Shown here: positions 43,076-57,753 of the stretch, in pieces
How the letters are laid out: each line of letters begins with the position of its first letter
How positions within the stretch are numbered: position 1 is the stretch's first letter
Source of the DNA: Deinococcus arcticus
Lineage (GTDB): Bacteria > Deinococcota > Deinococci > Deinococcales > Deinococcaceae
Assembly: GCF_003028415.1 (NCBI RefSeq)
Contig: NZ_PYSV01000004.1
Span: 124,001-188,000, forward strand
Direction: 5' to 3'
DNA length: 64,000 nt
Position numbers and translations under genes: made by a program
The notes under the pieces: model-generated
Seen by the model: only the letters and a program-made list of their open reading frames with translations
What the model was told of the DNA's origin: nothing
The model's database searches: none

Positions 43076-43750
43076 TTAATCCGCGGCTGAGCCGTGATTG
43101 CCCGCTTGAATATTGGCGCGCTGCTGCTCGGCTTTCGCCTCGATCTTCGCCTTGATCTTCTTCTGGGTGTAGCTGGCCTCGCGTTCACGCTGGTCCAGCA
43201 CACTGCGAATAAAGCGGATGTCATCCTCGATTCCGGGAATGACCACCTGTTCCAGTGCGTTCACGCGGCGGGAAGTCTTTTTGATTTCCTCGCCAATCCG
43301 GCGCAGCTTCGTTTCGGTGGCGGCCACCTTCACGATGGCTTCCATCACGCCGCCAAAGTCCGTGGCGGCCTGAATGGTCCGCGCGCCCACGTTGATGGGG
43401 CTGAAGTTGGCGCTCTGCGCGCGCTCGGGCACGCTGATGCGCGGCACCTTCACGCCGTACAGGTTCTCAATCTGCATGCTGACGGCGTAATCGCCGCTGC
43501 CGGCCAGACTGAGGCTCTCCACGGCTTCCGGGCTGTCCCAGGCTTTGGCCCCGAACAGGCTGGTGTACGCACCCTTGCTGACACCGCTGAGCTGCTCGCG
43601 GGCGGCCAGCGCGTCCTTGACCAGCGCAAAGAACTCACCGATCAGGGCGTCGCGCTTGCGCTTGAGCAGGTCCGCGCCGCCAGAGGCTGTTTTCAGGCTG
43701 GCCTTGCTGGCCAGCAGCGCGCTGCGGGTGGGGCTGATCTGTCCTGCCAT
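43076..43750 (-). CDS. atpD: V-type ATP synthase subunit D
   Basis: 224 aa central rotor shaft subunit of the V1 sector. The N-terminal and C-terminal helices forming the long antiparallel coiled coil are visible (ISPTRSALLASKASLKTASG and VLDQREREASYTQKKIKAKI), with the conserved VNALEQVVIPGIEDDIRFI in between. Last gene of the operon, separated from atpB by about 90 nt that hold inverted repeats. GGAGG lies 6-7 nt upstream of the ATG. Confidence 0.95.
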   Translation of the reverse strand: MAGQISPTRSALLASKASLKTASGGADLLKRKRDALIGEFFALVKDALAAREQLSGVSKGAYTSLFGAKAWDSPEAVESLSLAGSGDYAVSMQIENLYGVKVPRISVPERAQSANFSPINVGARTIQAATDFGGVMEAIVKVAATETKLRRIGEEIKKTSRRVNALEQVVIPGIEDDIRFIRSVLDQREREASYTQKKIKAKIEAKAEQQRANIQAGNHGSAAD

Positions 43751-43775
43751 AATTCACCTCCTTCGTCGGTGAATG

Positions 43776-43833
43776 GTGATGGTTGATGGTCAAAAGTTGA
43801 CGGAAGTCTTCCATCAACGCTCAACCATCATCC
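43776..43833. repeat. Inverted repeats in the atpB-atpD gap
   Basis: GTTGATGG (43783-43790) and CCATCAAC (43812-43819), with TGATGGTTGA / TCAACCATCA arms around them (43779-43788 and 43822-43831). The same 8-mers occur in the opposite order at 5431-5464. Could modulate the D:B expression ratio, or be a relic of a small repetitive element. Confidence 0.5.
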
Positions 43834-43842
43834 ATCAACGTC

Positions 43843-46997
<3,155 letters not shown>

Positions 46998-47015
46998 TTG
47001 AATCTCCTTCGGAGA

Positions 47016-47103
47016 GGGTCTAAGGGTCGAGGGTCCAAGAGTCTAGGGCGGGGGGCGCACACCGTTTGTGGGTTGGCCCTTCGACTTCCAGACCCTTAGA
47101 CCC
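47016..47103. repeat. Inverted repeat in the atpF-atpA gap
   Basis: Perfect 13-bp arms GGGTCTAAGGGTC (47016-47028) and GACCCTTAGACCC (47091-47103), 62-nt loop that contains further GGGTC-like repeats. It sits just upstream of the atpA ribosome-binding site. Possible processing or expression-balancing element, or a small dispersed repeat. Confidence 0.6.
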
Positions 47104-47114
47104 TTTGACCTCTT

Positions 47115-47449
47115 TTACAGTTTGATATCGAACCCAATCGTGTCGCGCACCAGTTTGCCCATGTAGGCCTTGGCGTCCACCGTGTTTGGGTTAAAAGCGT
47201 CTTTGAGGCTGGGAATGGGCAGCAGGATCGGCAGGTCACGGCCGCGCATCACGCGGGCTGTGGCGGTCTGCGGATCGGGAATGAGTCCCGTGTCCACGGC
47301 CACCAGACCGTACTGGCCTTCCACGATCAGCCGCTCCAGGGCCGCCACGGCGGTCTCAGGGGTGGCCTCCACGACCTCGGCGCCCGCAAGGCGGTAGCCG
47401 GTGGCCGTTTCGGCGTCGCTGAGCACTGCCACACGCTGCGTGGTGCCGG

Positions 47450-47453
<4 letters not shown>
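47115..47453 (-). CDS. atpF: V-type ATP synthase subunit F
   Basis: 112 aa central stalk subunit with a Rossmann-like fold (VAVLSDAETATGYRLAGAEV, YGLVAVDTGLIPD, DLPILLPIPSLKDAF). Overlaps the atpC stop by 4 nt (ATGA). Confidence 0.92.
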
Positions 47454-48427
<974 letters not shown>

Positions 48428-48435
48428 GGGGAACC

Positions 48436-49005
48436 TTATTCCGCGAGCAGGCGGCTGATCTGGGGCGCCAGCTCACCGCGCACGCGCTCCAGGCGGCCCA
48501 GCAGCGTGTTCTGCACACTGGACTTGCCGTCTGCACCCACGAGGCGCACACCGGTCCGGATCTGCTCGTTGGCGCGCACTTCCAGGCTGCGGCCCAGCTG
48601 CGAGAGGGCCTGGTGTACGGCGCCGTGTTCAGCCGTCGCGGCTTCCACCACGCGGGCGCCGGGCAGCACAGTCAGGGCCTCTTCCAGCAAGCGCACCAGG
48701 ATCATCGGGTACTCGGGCGACTGCGCGGCGCCCTGCAGGTACCCTTCAGAGGTCGCAAACGCCTGGGCCTGCAGCGAGTCCGACGCCGAGAGGCGCTGGG
48801 CATTGCTGTCCAGGTCGGCGGCGCTGCGGGCGCGCACCAGTTCGGCCTGCCGGGCACTGTCCAGCTGCCGGGTGCGCGACTCGATCAGCGTGCGGGCCCG
48901 TTCCTGGGCCTGGGCGACGATCTCCTCGGCGCGGGCCTGGGCCTGGGCGCGGATCTGCTCGATCTCCTGCTGGGTCTCGTTTTCGAGAAGCTTGTCGAGG
49001 GCCAT
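48436..49005 (-). CDS. atpE: V-type ATP synthase subunit E
   Basis: 189 aa peripheral stalk subunit. Long N-terminal helix rich in Gln, Glu and Ala (ETQQEIEQIRAQAQARAEEI) followed by a small globular C-terminal domain (EHGAVHQALSQLGRSLEVRA, VRLVGADGKSSVQNTLLGRL). Pairs with the G/H subunit. The ATG starts one base after the atpK stop. Confidence 0.9.
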   Translation of the reverse strand: MALDKLLENETQQEIEQIRAQAQARAEEIVAQAQERARTLIESRTRQLDSARQAELVRARSAADLDSNAQRLSASDSLQAQAFATSEGYLQGAAQSPEYPMILVRLLEEALTVLPGARVVEAATAEHGAVHQALSQLGRSLEVRANEQIRTGVRLVGADGKSSVQNTLLGRLERVRGELAPQISRLLAE

Positions 49006-49006
49006 A

Positions 49007-49318
<312 letters not shown>

Positions 49319-49326
49319 TCCTGTGG

Positions 49327-51390
49327 TTATTTGACCTGCCCCTGCGCGGGGCTGAGGCGACGAAGGGGGTTATAGCGGGGGCTGGAATCGGCGTTGAAGC
49401 CGGTGGGGTTCAGGAACTCGACCATGTGCAGACGCAGCGGCTGCAGCACGTGGCCAATCAGGGTCAGGGCCAGCACCAGGAAGTGCAGCACCAGGCCCAG
49501 CACAATGCCAATGATGATGCCCAGGAAGCCGATGTTCTCGGCCAGGCTCCAGCCCAGATCGGTGCAGAGCTTGGCCAGAATGGCCGACACCAGACCCACA
49601 GCGAAGATACGGGCGTAGCTCACCACGGCCCCGCCCTGCGACAGCAGTTCGATGGGCAGCAGCGGGAAGTGCTTGATGACGCGCAGCCAGCCAATCACGA
49701 AGGCGGCAAAGCCCAGGTACATCAGCAGAATGCGGGGATCAGAGAAGTTGGTAAAGGCGCCGAAGTCCTTGCCGGCGCGGGTGGCGAAGGCCATCATGAC
49801 CAGGCCAAACACGCCGCCGAACAGGGCGATGCCTTCCCAGGTGTGCAGGGGATCTTTGTGCTTGAGGCCCTGCTGAATCCGGATGCCCCAGCCCCACAGC
49901 ACCTGCAGGATGCCGAAGAGCAGCGCGAACACCAGCGCCACGTTGCTGAAGTAATCGGTTTCCAGGCGGGGGAAGAGAATCGGGAACACATGGAAGAGGG
50001 TCTTGTGGGCCTCGGCTTCTTCGGGGTAGCGAATGCCGGTCCAGCCCCAGAGGTTATTGAGCAGTTCCGGGTTGATGTAGAACACGCCTAAGTGTTCCAG
50101 GAACGTGCCGAAGAACTCGCCGGTCAGGAAGCCCCACAGGATGGTCCAGGCAGCCATGACGTTGGTCACGTAGCCCAGGTCGCGCACGGTGGCGGGCGGC
50201 ACATAGGCGCCGAAGAAGCTGAGGTTCCAGCCCTCGTTTCTCCTGGCCTTGCCCAGCAGCCACATCCCGAAGGCCAGGAACAGCAGCCCGTAGCCGATGT
50301 CCGCCATGATGATGCCGAAGAACAGCGGAAAGAACAGCGCCACGACCCAGGTGGGGTCGAAGGTGCCGTACTTGGGCGGGGTCATCAGGCCCATCACGGT
50401 CTGGAAGGGTTTGACGTAGCTGTTGTTCTTCAGCTCCACCGGCACGAGGTCGTCGTGGTGGTCGTCTACGGGGTGAACCTCGTAGCTGACCCCGGTGCCA
50501 AACGGAGCCAGGGCCCGTTCCAGCGCGCCCAGACGGTCGGCAGGCACGTAGCCCTGCAGCGCGAGGCTGTACTTGCCCCGGGCCGACACGGCGCGCACGT
50601 CGTGAACGGCCACGCGGTCTTTCAGGGCGTCGCGCAGGGCGAACAGCACCGGCGCGTGCGCCTGGGCCAGCCGCTCGCGCTCGGCGGTCAGTTCACCCTG
50701 ACGGCCGGTGCCGGTGCGCGCAATGCGCTCCATCTCGGCCGCCGCGTCGCTCAGCGGCATGCCGTCAAAGCGGCCGGGCAGGCGCAGTTCGCCCAGGCGG
50801 GCCCGTGACAGGGCCGCGCGGGCCGCGTCCCGCTCGCTGCGGCGCACGGCCACCAGGCCCACGCCCTTGCGGTCCTCGGCCTCCACGGCCAGGGCGTAGC
50901 GGTCACCCAGCTCGGTTTGCAGGGCCGCGTCCAGCTCGGCAAGGTTGTCGGTGGGCTGAAGCATGAAGGGCAGAACGGTCAGGCGGCGGCTGCGGTCCAG
51001 GCCACCGGCCAGGCGGGTCAGGATGCGCACGGCGTCGCCGTACACCTGCTCGGCGTCCAGGTCGGCCTGCAGTTCCTGCCGGGCGCGGGCCAGCGTGGCC
51101 ACCGGCTGCGCCGCCGCCTCAATCAGCTCGGCCCACTGCGCCTGCGCGGGCAGGGGCGCGGGCGCGGGGCGGTAGCTGCCCAGCTCGGCCAGGGTGCTTT
51201 CCACTCGTGCCAGCAGGCGCTCGTCTTCACGGCGGCTCTGGGCATCGGCACCCACGAGGTTGCCGGTGCTCAGAGGCCCGCCCGTGATGGGCTTGAGGTG
51301 CAGCACTCCCGCGTCTTGCAGCGCCGCAATGACCGCTTCACTGCCGCGCTTGCGGGTGGCGATCACAACCTGCTGCATGGGGATGATCAC
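49327..51390 (-). CDS. atpI: V-type ATP synthase subunit I (stator/ion channel)
   Basis: 687 aa subunit a homologue. N-terminal cytoplasmic half ([20 protein letters not shown]), then seven or so transmembrane helices including [20 protein letters not shown] with [53 protein letters not shown] (with the critical Arg region) and [20 protein letters not shown]. Start: GTG 51390 overlaps the upstream stop (GTGA); an ATG 12 nt further in is an alternative. Confidence 0.93.
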   Translation of the reverse strand: MIIPMQQVVIATRKRGSEAVIAALQDAGVLHLKPITGGPLSTGNLVGADAQSRREDERLLARVESTLAELGSYRPAPAPLPAQAQWAELIEAAAQPVATLARARQELQADLDAEQVYGDAVRILTRLAGGLDRSRRLTVLPFMLQPTDNLAELDAALQTELGDRYALAVEAEDRKGVGLVAVRRSERDAARAALSRARLGELRLPGRFDGMPLSDAAAEMERIARTGTGRQGELTAERERLAQAHAPVLFALRDALKDRVAVHDVRAVSARGKYSLALQGYVPADRLGALERALAPFGTGVSYEVHPVDDHHDDLVPVELKNNSYVKPFQTVMGLMTPPKYGTFDPTWVVALFFPLFFGIIMADIGYGLLFLAFGMWLLGKARRNEGWNLSFFGAYVPPATVRDLGYVTNVMAAWTILWGFLTGEFFGTFLEHLGVFYINPELLNNLWGWTGIRYPEEAEAHKTLFHVFPILFPRLETDYFSNVALVFALLFGILQVLWGWGIRIQQGLKHKDPLHTWEGIALFGGVFGLVMMAFATRAGKDFGAFTNFSDPRILLMYLGFAAFVIGWLRVIKHFPLLPIELLSQGGAVVSYARIFAVGLVSAILAKLCTDLGWSLAENIGFLGIIIGIVLGLVLHFLVLALTLIGHVLQPLRLHMVEFLNPTGFNADSSPRYNPLRRLSPAQGQVK

Positions 51391-51704
51391 GGAAGCACCG
51401 CCCGCATGATGGTGTCCACGGCCTGCCCCAGCTTGGCCTCGGCGCGCGCGCGAGTGTCCTGCGCCTGCGCCTGGGCAGAGGTGGCGGCCTGCTCGCGGAT
51501 CTGCTGCACTTCACCGGCCAGCGCCTGCTCGTGCTCGGCCTGCATGGCCTTGACCTGAGCTTCTGCGTCCCGGAGGATGCTCGCCGCCTGCGCCTCGGCA
51601 GCGGCCACAGTCTGCTGCGCCTGCACGCGGGCGGCTTCCACCTGCGCGTCCAGCGCGGCCTCGCGGCTCGCCAGCTCACTTAAGACTCGACTTGAGACGT
51701 CCAA
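51387..51704 (-). CDS. V-type ATP synthase peripheral stalk subunit G/H
   Basis: 105 aa, almost entirely coiled coil: [60 protein letters not shown]. First gene of the operon, forming the stator stalk together with subunit E. I take the TTG at 51704, with GGAGGAG about 9 nt upstream; another start is possible. Operon order G-I-K-E-C-F-A-B-D equals the Thermus/Deinococcus arrangement. Confidence 0.85.
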   Translation of the reverse strand: MDVSSRVLSELASREAALDAQVEAARVQAQQTVAAAEAQAASILRDAEAQVKAMQAEHEQALAGEVQQIREQAATSAQAQAQDTRARAEAKLGQAVDTIMRAVLP

Positions 51705-52067
51705 AACTCACTCCTCCTTTCCCTTCGTGACTCAAGCACCCCGGTCAAGCGCCCCATGAACGTCATGGGGTGTGGCGGGGGTGCGGTGAGTTTTTCGGTG
51801 GCCCGACCCTGTTAAGCGTTGTGTCAGACTCGGGGCCCATCGTAACACAGCCCCCGAACTCCCCCGACAGGTCAAGCGTCCCTGAGCGGCCTTCACAGCA
51901 CAGGGCTGGCCCCCCGGGGATGCGGTCGGGGGGCCAGCGGACGTGGAGGGGCAGAGGGGAGGGAGAAGGAGGCGGGGGAAAAGGCTGGAGCGCCAAGAGC
52001 GCCGAGCCGGTGGGGAGTGACGGCGTGGGCGCCTTGAGGGCTGGACCCCTCGCTGTCCTGGCACTCG
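51705..52067. other. V-ATPase upstream region with two inverted repeats
   Basis: No gene seen. A 19-bp palindrome-like CCCCATGAACGTCATGGGG (8-bp arms, 51752-51770) lies 48 nt upstream of the operon start. A perfect 11-bp GC hairpin GCTGGCCCCCC / GGGGGGCCAGC (51905-51915 with 51928-51938) lies further out. On the minus strand TACGAT near 51838-51843 is a possible -10. Regulation by the palindrome is inference. Confidence 0.4.
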
Positions 52068-52097
52068 GCGGGGGAGCGCCCTGGGCGGCTCCCCCGC
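52068..52097 (-). terminator. amtB terminator
   Basis: Perfect 10-bp stem GCGGGGGAGC (52068-52077) / GCTCCCCCGC (52088-52097), 10-nt loop, 11 nt after the amtB stop codon on the minus strand. Confidence 0.7.
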
Positions 52098-52107
52098 CCG
52101 CCTTCCC

Positions 52108-53409
52108 TCAGTCGCCGCCCACGAACACGGGGGCGCCCAGGCCGGTTTCGTTGTCGGCGTAGCCCTGCTCGCTGTGGGCGCTGACGTCCATGCCGGCAAT
52201 TTCCTGGCTGACAGGCACCCGCAGGGGCGTCAAGAGCGACACGAGCTTGAGCAGAACAAAGGAGCCCAGGCCGGTGTAGGCCACGGCCGCCACCACACCG
52301 ATCAGCTGAATCACCAGTTGCTCGCCGACCGGCTTGCCGCTGCCGGTCGTCCAGGCCAGGGCGCCGGTGAGCAGCGCGCCCACGATGCCGGCCACGCCAT
52401 GGCAGGCAAAGACGTCCAGGGCGTCGTCGGCTTTCAGGCGGGTCTTGAGCTGCACAGCGCCGAAGCTGGCCGCCGCACCCAGCGCACCCACCACCACCGA
52501 GGCTGCGGGGCTGACAAAGGCGCAGGCCGGGGTAATGGCCACCAGGCCCACGACCAGCCCGGTGGCCGCGCCCACGGCGGTGGGTTTACCGGTGCGTACG
52601 CTTTCCAGACCCAGCCACGTCAGCATGGCGGCGGCCGGGGCGATCAGGGTGGTGATGAAGGCCAGGGCGGCCGTCTGGTTGGCGGCCAGCGCCGAGCCCG
52701 CGTTAAAGCCCATCCAGCCGAACCACAGCAGGCCCGCGCCCAGCAGCACGAAAGGCACGTTGTGCGGCACATGGGCGGTGCGGGGAAAGCCCAGGCGGCT
52801 GCCCAGCACGGCGGCGGCCACCAGCCCACTTACCCCGGCCGCAATGTGAATGACGGTGCCGCCCGCAAAGTCCAGGGCGCCCAGCTTGAACAGCCAGCCG
52901 TCGGCGCTCCAGACCCAGTGGGCCAGCGGCGCGTAGATCAGCAGGCTCCACAGCGCCCCGAACAGCACGAAGGCGCCAAAGCGCATGCGCTCAATCACGG
53001 CCCCGCTGATCAGCGCCACGGCGATGATGGCGAACATGGCCTGAAACGCCGCAAAGACATAGGTGGGGATGGTGCCGGTGAGGCCGCCCGCCAGCCCGTC
53101 CAGGCCCAGGTGCACCAGCGAGCCCACCAGGGCGTTGCCGCCCGCCCCAAAGGCCAGCGAGTACCCCACCAGCAGCCACAGCACCGCCACGAGGCCAATC
53201 GAGACCACACTCATCATCATGGTGTTCAGCACGCTCTGGGTGCGGCTGAGCCCGCCATAGAAAAAGGCCAGCCCCGGGGTCATGAGCAGCACCAGGGCCG
53301 AGGCCACCAGCATCCAGGCGGTGTCGCCGGTGTCCAGCTTGGGGGCCCCGGTCTGGGCCAGGGCCGCGCCGCTCAGCAGCACGGTCAGGGGCAAGAGGGT
53401 CTTGAGCAT
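52108..53409 (-). CDS. amtB: Ammonium transporter
   Basis: 433 aa Amt/Rh family channel. Signal-like start (LLPLTVLLSGAALAQ), then eleven membrane helices. Family motifs: DTAWMLVASALVLLMTPGLA, DFAGGTVIHIAAGVSGLVAA (first pore His), FGWMGFNAGSALAAN and FACHGVAGIVGALLTG (second pore His). The C-terminal cytoplasmic tail (GMDVSAHSEQGYAD) is the region contacted by PII. Downstream of glnK with a 25-nt gap, one operon. Confidence 0.96.
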   Translation of the reverse strand: MLKTLLPLTVLLSGAALAQTGAPKLDTGDTAWMLVASALVLLMTPGLAFFYGGLSRTQSVLNTMMMSVVSIGLVAVLWLLVGYSLAFGAGGNALVGSLVHLGLDGLAGGLTGTIPTYVFAAFQAMFAIIAVALISGAVIERMRFGAFVLFGALWSLLIYAPLAHWVWSADGWLFKLGALDFAGGTVIHIAAGVSGLVAAAVLGSRLGFPRTAHVPHNVPFVLLGAGLLWFGWMGFNAGSALAANQTAALAFITTLIAPAAAMLTWLGLESVRTGKPTAVGAATGLVVGLVAITPACAFVSPAASVVVGALGAAASFGAVQLKTRLKADDALDVFACHGVAGIVGALLTGALAWTTGSGKPVGEQLVIQLIGVVAAVAYTGLGSFVLLKLVSLLTPLRVPVSQEIAGMDVSAHSEQGYADNETGLGAPVFVGGD

Positions 53410-53434
53410 AGGGTTCCTCCGGTGGGGGTCCGCG

Positions 53435-53806
<372 letters not shown>

Positions 53807-53896
53807 GGCGTCTCCTTTTTTTCTGCCAAAGTGCAGCGTTCGCATCCCTGCATACCGTCAGCTTAGGGATCAATTTGCCAGATGTCAGAATAAGTC

Positions 53897-53910
53897 TGGA
53901 CATTTGTCCA
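53897..53910. promoter_or_regulatory. 14-bp perfect palindrome upstream of glnK-amtB
   Basis: TGGACATTTGTCCA. A TATTCT -10-like element for the minus-strand operon lies a few bases downstream (53888-53893), so the palindrome would overlap or touch the -35 region, a usual place for an activator. Regulator unknown. Confidence 0.5.
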
Positions 53911-54053
53911 TAATTTCTATAACAGATTGCAGAGAACAGGCAGAAAAACAGAAGAGCGACTCCTGGCAGGCTCAGGGTGCCGGGCCAATACACGCCAATA
54001 CATACCGAGGGGAGAAGCCACGCGGACCTCTCCCCTCTTCACCCCTGTGCCCT

Positions 54054-54611
54054 TCAGATCAGTCGGCGTGTGCGCCAGCGGGTCCAGAAGCGGTAGCCCA
54101 CCACCGCCAGCGCGGCCAGCAGCAGCGCCGCCAGCAGCGGCACGAACACGGCCAGCGCACTCATGAGCAGGCTGGTGAAGTCCTCGATGCCACTGACCAC
54201 CGGGTTGCCCAGGCCAGCGGTGGTGGCAGTGGCCACCGGGCGCGCCGCCGTGCGGGTGGCGTGGACCCCGCCCGCCACCAGCACGCCCAGCGCGAGGCTG
54301 AGGGCCGGGGGAATGTCGGCCACGCCGGTCTGGGCGGCAAAGAGAATGGCGCCCGCCGCCGTGTTCACCACGCCGCCCAGCAGGTGCAGCGCGTGGTCCA
54401 CCCCGGGAATCTTGTCACCCACGAAGTCCAGTGCGCCCAGCACCCCGATTCCCAGCAGCACCCAGGGGTTCGAGAGCAGGTCGTAGGGGGAATTCAGATT
54501 GAGCACGCCAAAGCGGTCCAGCAGCCCCACCAGCAGCAGCGGAATATAGGCGTTCAGGCCTGCCGCCCCCGACAGGCCCAGCGAGGAGAGCAGCCCTGAG
54601 AGCAGTTCCAT
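54054..54611 (-). CDS. DUF4126 family membrane protein
   Basis: 185 aa integral membrane protein. Start ELLSGLLSSLGLSGAAGLNA followed by YIPLLLVGLLDRFG, then GALDFVGDKIPGVDHALHLL and the final helix VFVPLLAALLLAALAVVGY match DUF4126: a Gly-rich two-lobed bundle with conserved DK.P..D motif. Function unknown. Stands alone between glnK (divergent upstream region) and the M42 peptidase. Confidence 0.8.
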   Translation of the reverse strand: MELLSGLLSSLGLSGAAGLNAYIPLLLVGLLDRFGVLNLNSPYDLLSNPWVLLGIGVLGALDFVGDKIPGVDHALHLLGGVVNTAAGAILFAAQTGVADIPPALSLALGVLVAGGVHATRTAARPVATATTAGLGNPVVSGIEDFTSLLMSALAVFVPLLAALLLAALAVVGYRFWTRWRTRRLI

Positions 54612-54693
54612 GCGCCCATTACGCGCGCCGGGCCGGCCCCGTTACCAGAGCCGGCCCGTTGCGGGAACCTTGTGGGTTTTCAGAGCAAGAAAC

Positions 54694-55800
54694 TTATTGC
54701 AGGTACGCCAGCAGCAGGCTCAGGCCCGCGCGCAGGTCGTCCACCTGCACAGCCTCCACCACCGTATGGATATACCGCGTGGGCAGGCTGAGGGTCACGC
54801 TGGGTACGCCCCCTCTGCTGCGCTGAATAGCCGCGCCGTCGGTGCCGCCCAGGGGCAGCACTTCCAGCTGGGCGGGAATGCCACGCTCCTGCGCCAGATC
54901 CCAGAACTCGTCCACCAGGGCGCGGTGGGAAATCATGGTGGAGTCGAAGACCTTGATGCCGATGCCCTCGCCCATGCGGGTCACGGCTTCTTCAGGCGCC
55001 ACGCCGGGCGTATCCACCGCCAGGGTCACGTCCAGGCCAATGCCCACGGTGGGTTGCACGCCGTAGGCCGCCGTGATAGCCCCGCGCAGGCCCACCTCTT
55101 CCTGGGTGCTGAACACGGCGATGACCTCATGGCGGGGCGCCGTGTCCTTCAGCGCGCGCAGGGTTTCGAGCAGCAGGAACACGCTGGCGCGGTCGTCCAT
55201 GGCCTTGCCGCAGATCAGGTTGCCAACCCGGCGGGCGGTCTGGTCCAGGGTGACCATGTCGCCCACCCGCACCTGCGCCCTCACATCCTCGGCGCCCAGG
55301 CCCAGGTCAATGAAGAATTCGCGGACCTCGGGAATCTTCTTGCGCTCCTCTGGGCTGGCGATGTGCACCGGCTTGCCGCCCGGGGTCAGCAGGCCGGGCA
55401 GGGTGCCGCTCCGGGTATGCACTGTGACGTTACGGGCGAAGAGGTTGCGGGTGTCAAACCCCCCCAGCGCCTGCACGCGCACAAAGCCCCGGTCGTCAAT
55501 GAAGCGCACCAGAAAGCCGATCTCGTCCATGTGGGCCGCGATCATCACGCGCTCCACCCGGTCATCCTTCTTCGCCTTTCGGGCGGCGCGGCGGGCAATC
55601 ACGTTGCCCAGGGCGTCCACCCGCACCTCGTCGGCCAGGCCCTGCAGTTCACGCAGCACGAAGTCACGCACGGCGTCTTCCTGGCCGGGAACACCGGGCA
55701 GATCGGACAAGTGCAGCAGCAGGTCCAGCCGCAGCTCCGGGGGGGTGGCCTGGGGTGCGGGCAGGGCGGGAAGCTCAGCCTTCTTCTTGGTTTTCGGCAC
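54694..55800 (-). CDS. M42 family metallopeptidase (glutamyl aminopeptidase/CelM-like)
   Basis: 368 aa di-metal tetrahedral aminopeptidase. Ligands in family order: [14 protein letters not shown] (His), [18 protein letters not shown] (bridging Asp), [12 protein letters not shown] (Glu, Glu), [12 protein letters not shown] (Asp) and [10 protein letters not shown] (His). The N-terminal Lys-rich stretch [13 protein letters not shown] is an unusual extension. GTG 55800 overlaps the 3' end of pth by 26 nt; no internal start would keep the metal site. Confidence 0.88.
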   Translation of the reverse strand: MPKTKKKAELPALPAPQATPPELRLDLLLHLSDLPGVPGQEDAVRDFVLRELQGLADEVRVDALGNVIARRAARKAKKDDRVERVMIAAHMDEIGFLVRFIDDRGFVRVQALGGFDTRNLFARNVTVHTRSGTLPGLLTPGGKPVHIASPEERKKIPEVREFFIDLGLGAEDVRAQVRVGDMVTLDQTARRVGNLICGKAMDDRASVFLLLETLRALKDTAPRHEVIAVFSTQEEVGLRGAITAAYGVQPTVGIGLDVTLAVDTPGVAPEEAVTRMGEGIGIKVFDSTMISHRALVDEFWDLAQERGIPAQLEVLPLGGTDGAAIQRSRGGVPSVTLSLPTRYIHTVVEAVQVDDLRAGLSLLLAYLQ

Positions 55801-56443
55801 GGCCCTCAGTATGCGCCGCTGGAGCGGGGGCCAGGGCTGCTGCGGGGGGTGCCGGGGGCCGGGGGCGCAGGTCCGTGCTGTTGAACTGTCCCTGTGCTTC
55901 GGACAGCCCGGCCACGGCCCAGACCCCCACGGCGTCCGCGCCCAGGCGCACGAGTTCGGCCACGGTCGCCGCTTCCTCATCCCGCCACTTGCTCAGCACC
56001 CAGTCGCTCACCGCCCAGCCGCCCGGCGGGCGGTTGATGCCGATTTTCAGGCGGGGGAAAGCCTCTTGGCCCAGCAGGCGGATGATGTCGCGCACCCCGT
56101 TCTGGCCCCCGTGGCGCCCGCCCATGCGGAATTTCAGCAGGCCAAAGGGGCTGTCGAGGTCGTCCTGCACCACCAGCAGGTCCTCGCCCTCCAGCTTGTA
56201 AAACGACAGCAGCGGCACCACCGCCTTGCCCGAGGCGTTCATGAAGGTCTGCGGCTTGAGCAGCAGCACCTTTTCGCCCGGGGCCGCGCCCAGCCGGACC
56301 TCGGCCACCTCGGCGTCTTTGCCCTCTTTGCGCCACGTCGCCCCGGCGCGGCGGGCCAGTTCGTCCACCACCAGCCAGCCCACGTTGTGCCGGGTCTGGG
56401 CATACCCGGCGCCTGGGTTGCCCAGGCCCACCACCAGCTTCAA
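55775..56443 (-). CDS. pth: Peptidyl-tRNA hydrolase
   Basis: 222 aa enzyme that recycles prematurely released peptidyl-t[23 protein letters not shown] contains the catalytic His and Asn, with [23 protein letters not shown] and [16 protein letters not shown] [18 protein letters not shown] further on. The C-terminal 50 residues ([20 protein letters not shown]) are a long Pro/Ala-rich extension beyond the core. TTG 56443 is the natural start ([11 protein letters not shown]); GAGGGGG lies upstream. Confidence 0.93.
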   Translation of the reverse strand: MKLVVGLGNPGAGYAQTRHNVGWLVVDELARRAGATWRKEGKDAEVAEVRLGAAPGEKVLLLKPQTFMNASGKAVVPLLSFYKLEGEDLLVVQDDLDSPFGLLKFRMGGRHGGQNGVRDIIRLLGQEAFPRLKIGINRPPGGWAVSDWVLSKWRDEEAATVAELVRLGADAVGVWAVAGLSEAQGQFNSTDLRPRPPAPPAAALAPAPAAHTEGRAENQEEG

Positions 56444-56453
56444 GACAGCCCCC

Positions 56454-56858
56454 TCAAGCCTCGTGGCCGGAGAGCAGTTCGCGCCACTTGCTTTCGGTCT
56501 CGCGCACGCGGGCGTCTCCCCGGGCGCGGGCATAGCCGGCCCGGAACTCGGCAAAGCGGGTGTCGGTGTCGGCAAACAGCAGGCCCAGGGCCTGGCGCAC
56601 GTCCTGCAGGTTGCGCCCGGTGAGGGGGCGGTCCTTGGCGTCCAGCACCTCGTCCAGCGTGGCCATCAGGCCAGACAGGGGCCGCAGCCACTGAAACTGC
56701 GGGTGGTTCATGACCAGGGAATACAGCTCGAAGGGGCCCCCCACCGGGCCGTGGATAAATTCATATTCGCCCTTGGCCACGTCCAGCAGGGCCGAGTGAA
56801 AGTGCCGCAGCGCCGGAGCCAGGGCCGAAAGTTTCGCGCGAACCGCAGCGTCTGTCAT
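56454..56858 (-). CDS. Conserved-looking protein of unknown function
   Basis: 134 aa, all-helical in appearance ([60 protein letters not shown]). No signal or membrane segment. TACCCT (56865-56870, minus strand) 6 nt upstream of the ATG supports it; it is first in an operon with pth (10-nt gap) and probably the M42 peptidase. No function assigned. Confidence 0.65.
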   Translation of the reverse strand: MTDAAVRAKLSALAPALRHFHSALLDVAKGEYEFIHGPVGGPFELYSLVMNHPQFQWLRPLSGLMATLDEVLDAKDRPLTGRNLQDVRQALGLLFADTDTRFAEFRAGYARARGDARVRETESKWRELLSGHEA

Positions 56859-56921
56859 GGGGCCAGGGTAGCAAGGGCGCCAGAGGTTCAGGGGGAGCGC
56901 CGCACGTCACGACCGGCCTCC

Positions 56922-57416
56922 CTACCAGCCCCAGGTGCCCGGGCCGCCCTTGAAGGGCCCCACCACGTCGGGTGTGATCCAGCCGCCGTAGAAGTCGCCC
57001 GGCTGGGGCAGGGCGCGCACACCGTCCACGCGGCACTCGTCCATGCGCCCGGCATAGACCGCCACCGCGCCGGCCAGGGCGGCAAAGGCGGGGGTGGGGG
57101 TTTCGTAACTCCAGCCGGCGGCGGCCTCCGTGCGGGCCCCGGCGCGCAGGGTCCAGTACGACGCCTCGCCCTTCCACTCGCACACGCTGCGGCCCGGCGC
57201 GGGCGAGAGCACTCCGGGCACAAACGCCGCGCGCGGCAGGTAATAGGTGGGCGGGTGGCTGGTTTCCAGCACGCGAAAACCCTGCGTGGTGTCGGCCACC
57301 AGCACGCCGCCCAGCCAGATTTGCACTCGGCGCGGCGTGCGTTCCAGCCGGGGCGGGCGCGGGTAGGCCCAGACACTTTCCTGGCCAGGGCCAGCGGGCA
57401 GGGGGCGCGGCGGCAT
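56922..57416 (-). CDS. DUF427 domain protein
   Basis: About 164 aa. Two DUF427-like half domains: RRVQIWLGGVLVADTTQGFR with TSHPPTYYLPRAAF, then SVCEWKGEASYWTLRAGART and TPAFAALAGAVAVYAGRMDE, the pattern W/YKG.A.Y and Y...MD. Family function is not established. Start is uncertain: ATG 57416 or a GTG at 57470; neither has a clear ribosome-binding site. Confidence 0.75.
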   Translation of the reverse strand: MPPRPLPAGPGQESVWAYPRPPRLERTPRRVQIWLGGVLVADTTQGFRVLETSHPPTYYLPRAAFVPGVLSPAPGRSVCEWKGEASYWTLRAGARTEAAAGWSYETPTPAFAALAGAVAVYAGRMDECRVDGVRALPQPGDFYGGWITPDVVGPFKGGPGTWGW

Positions 57417-57504
57417 GAGGAGAGGGTGGCGCAAAAGAAGCGGGTCTGCCGTCAGAGGGACTACGGTCACTGGGCAAGGGGCCGGGCGGCCCAGCGCCCA
57501 GCGC

Positions 57505-57684
57505 TCAGCCCGCGCGGTCGTTCATGCCCTCCCGTGCCTGCTGCTGGCCCCCGGCGTACAGCGCGCCAGTCAACGGCTCTACCGCCCTGCCCTGCTGCTC
57601 CAGCTCAGGGCGGACCTTGACCCACCGCAACAGCAGCCAGACGGGGGCGCCAATCAGAACGACCAGGATGAGGAAGGTGGACAT
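57505..57684 (-). CDS. Small single-helix membrane protein
   Basis: 59 aa: one N-terminal transmembrane helix (FLILVVLIGAPVWLLLRWV) and a polar tail (RPELEQQGRAVEPLTGALYA). TACGCT 5 nt upstream of the ATG on the minus strand supports it. No known family. Confidence 0.55.
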   Translation of the reverse strand: MSTFLILVVLIGAPVWLLLRWVKVRPELEQQGRAVEPLTGALYAGGQQQAREGMNDRAG

Positions 57685-57753
57685 GGGCCAGCGTAACACT
57701 GAAACCCCTGGCGGCGTGGCCCCGCCGAAAAAGCCCACGCGCTACGCTGAGCC

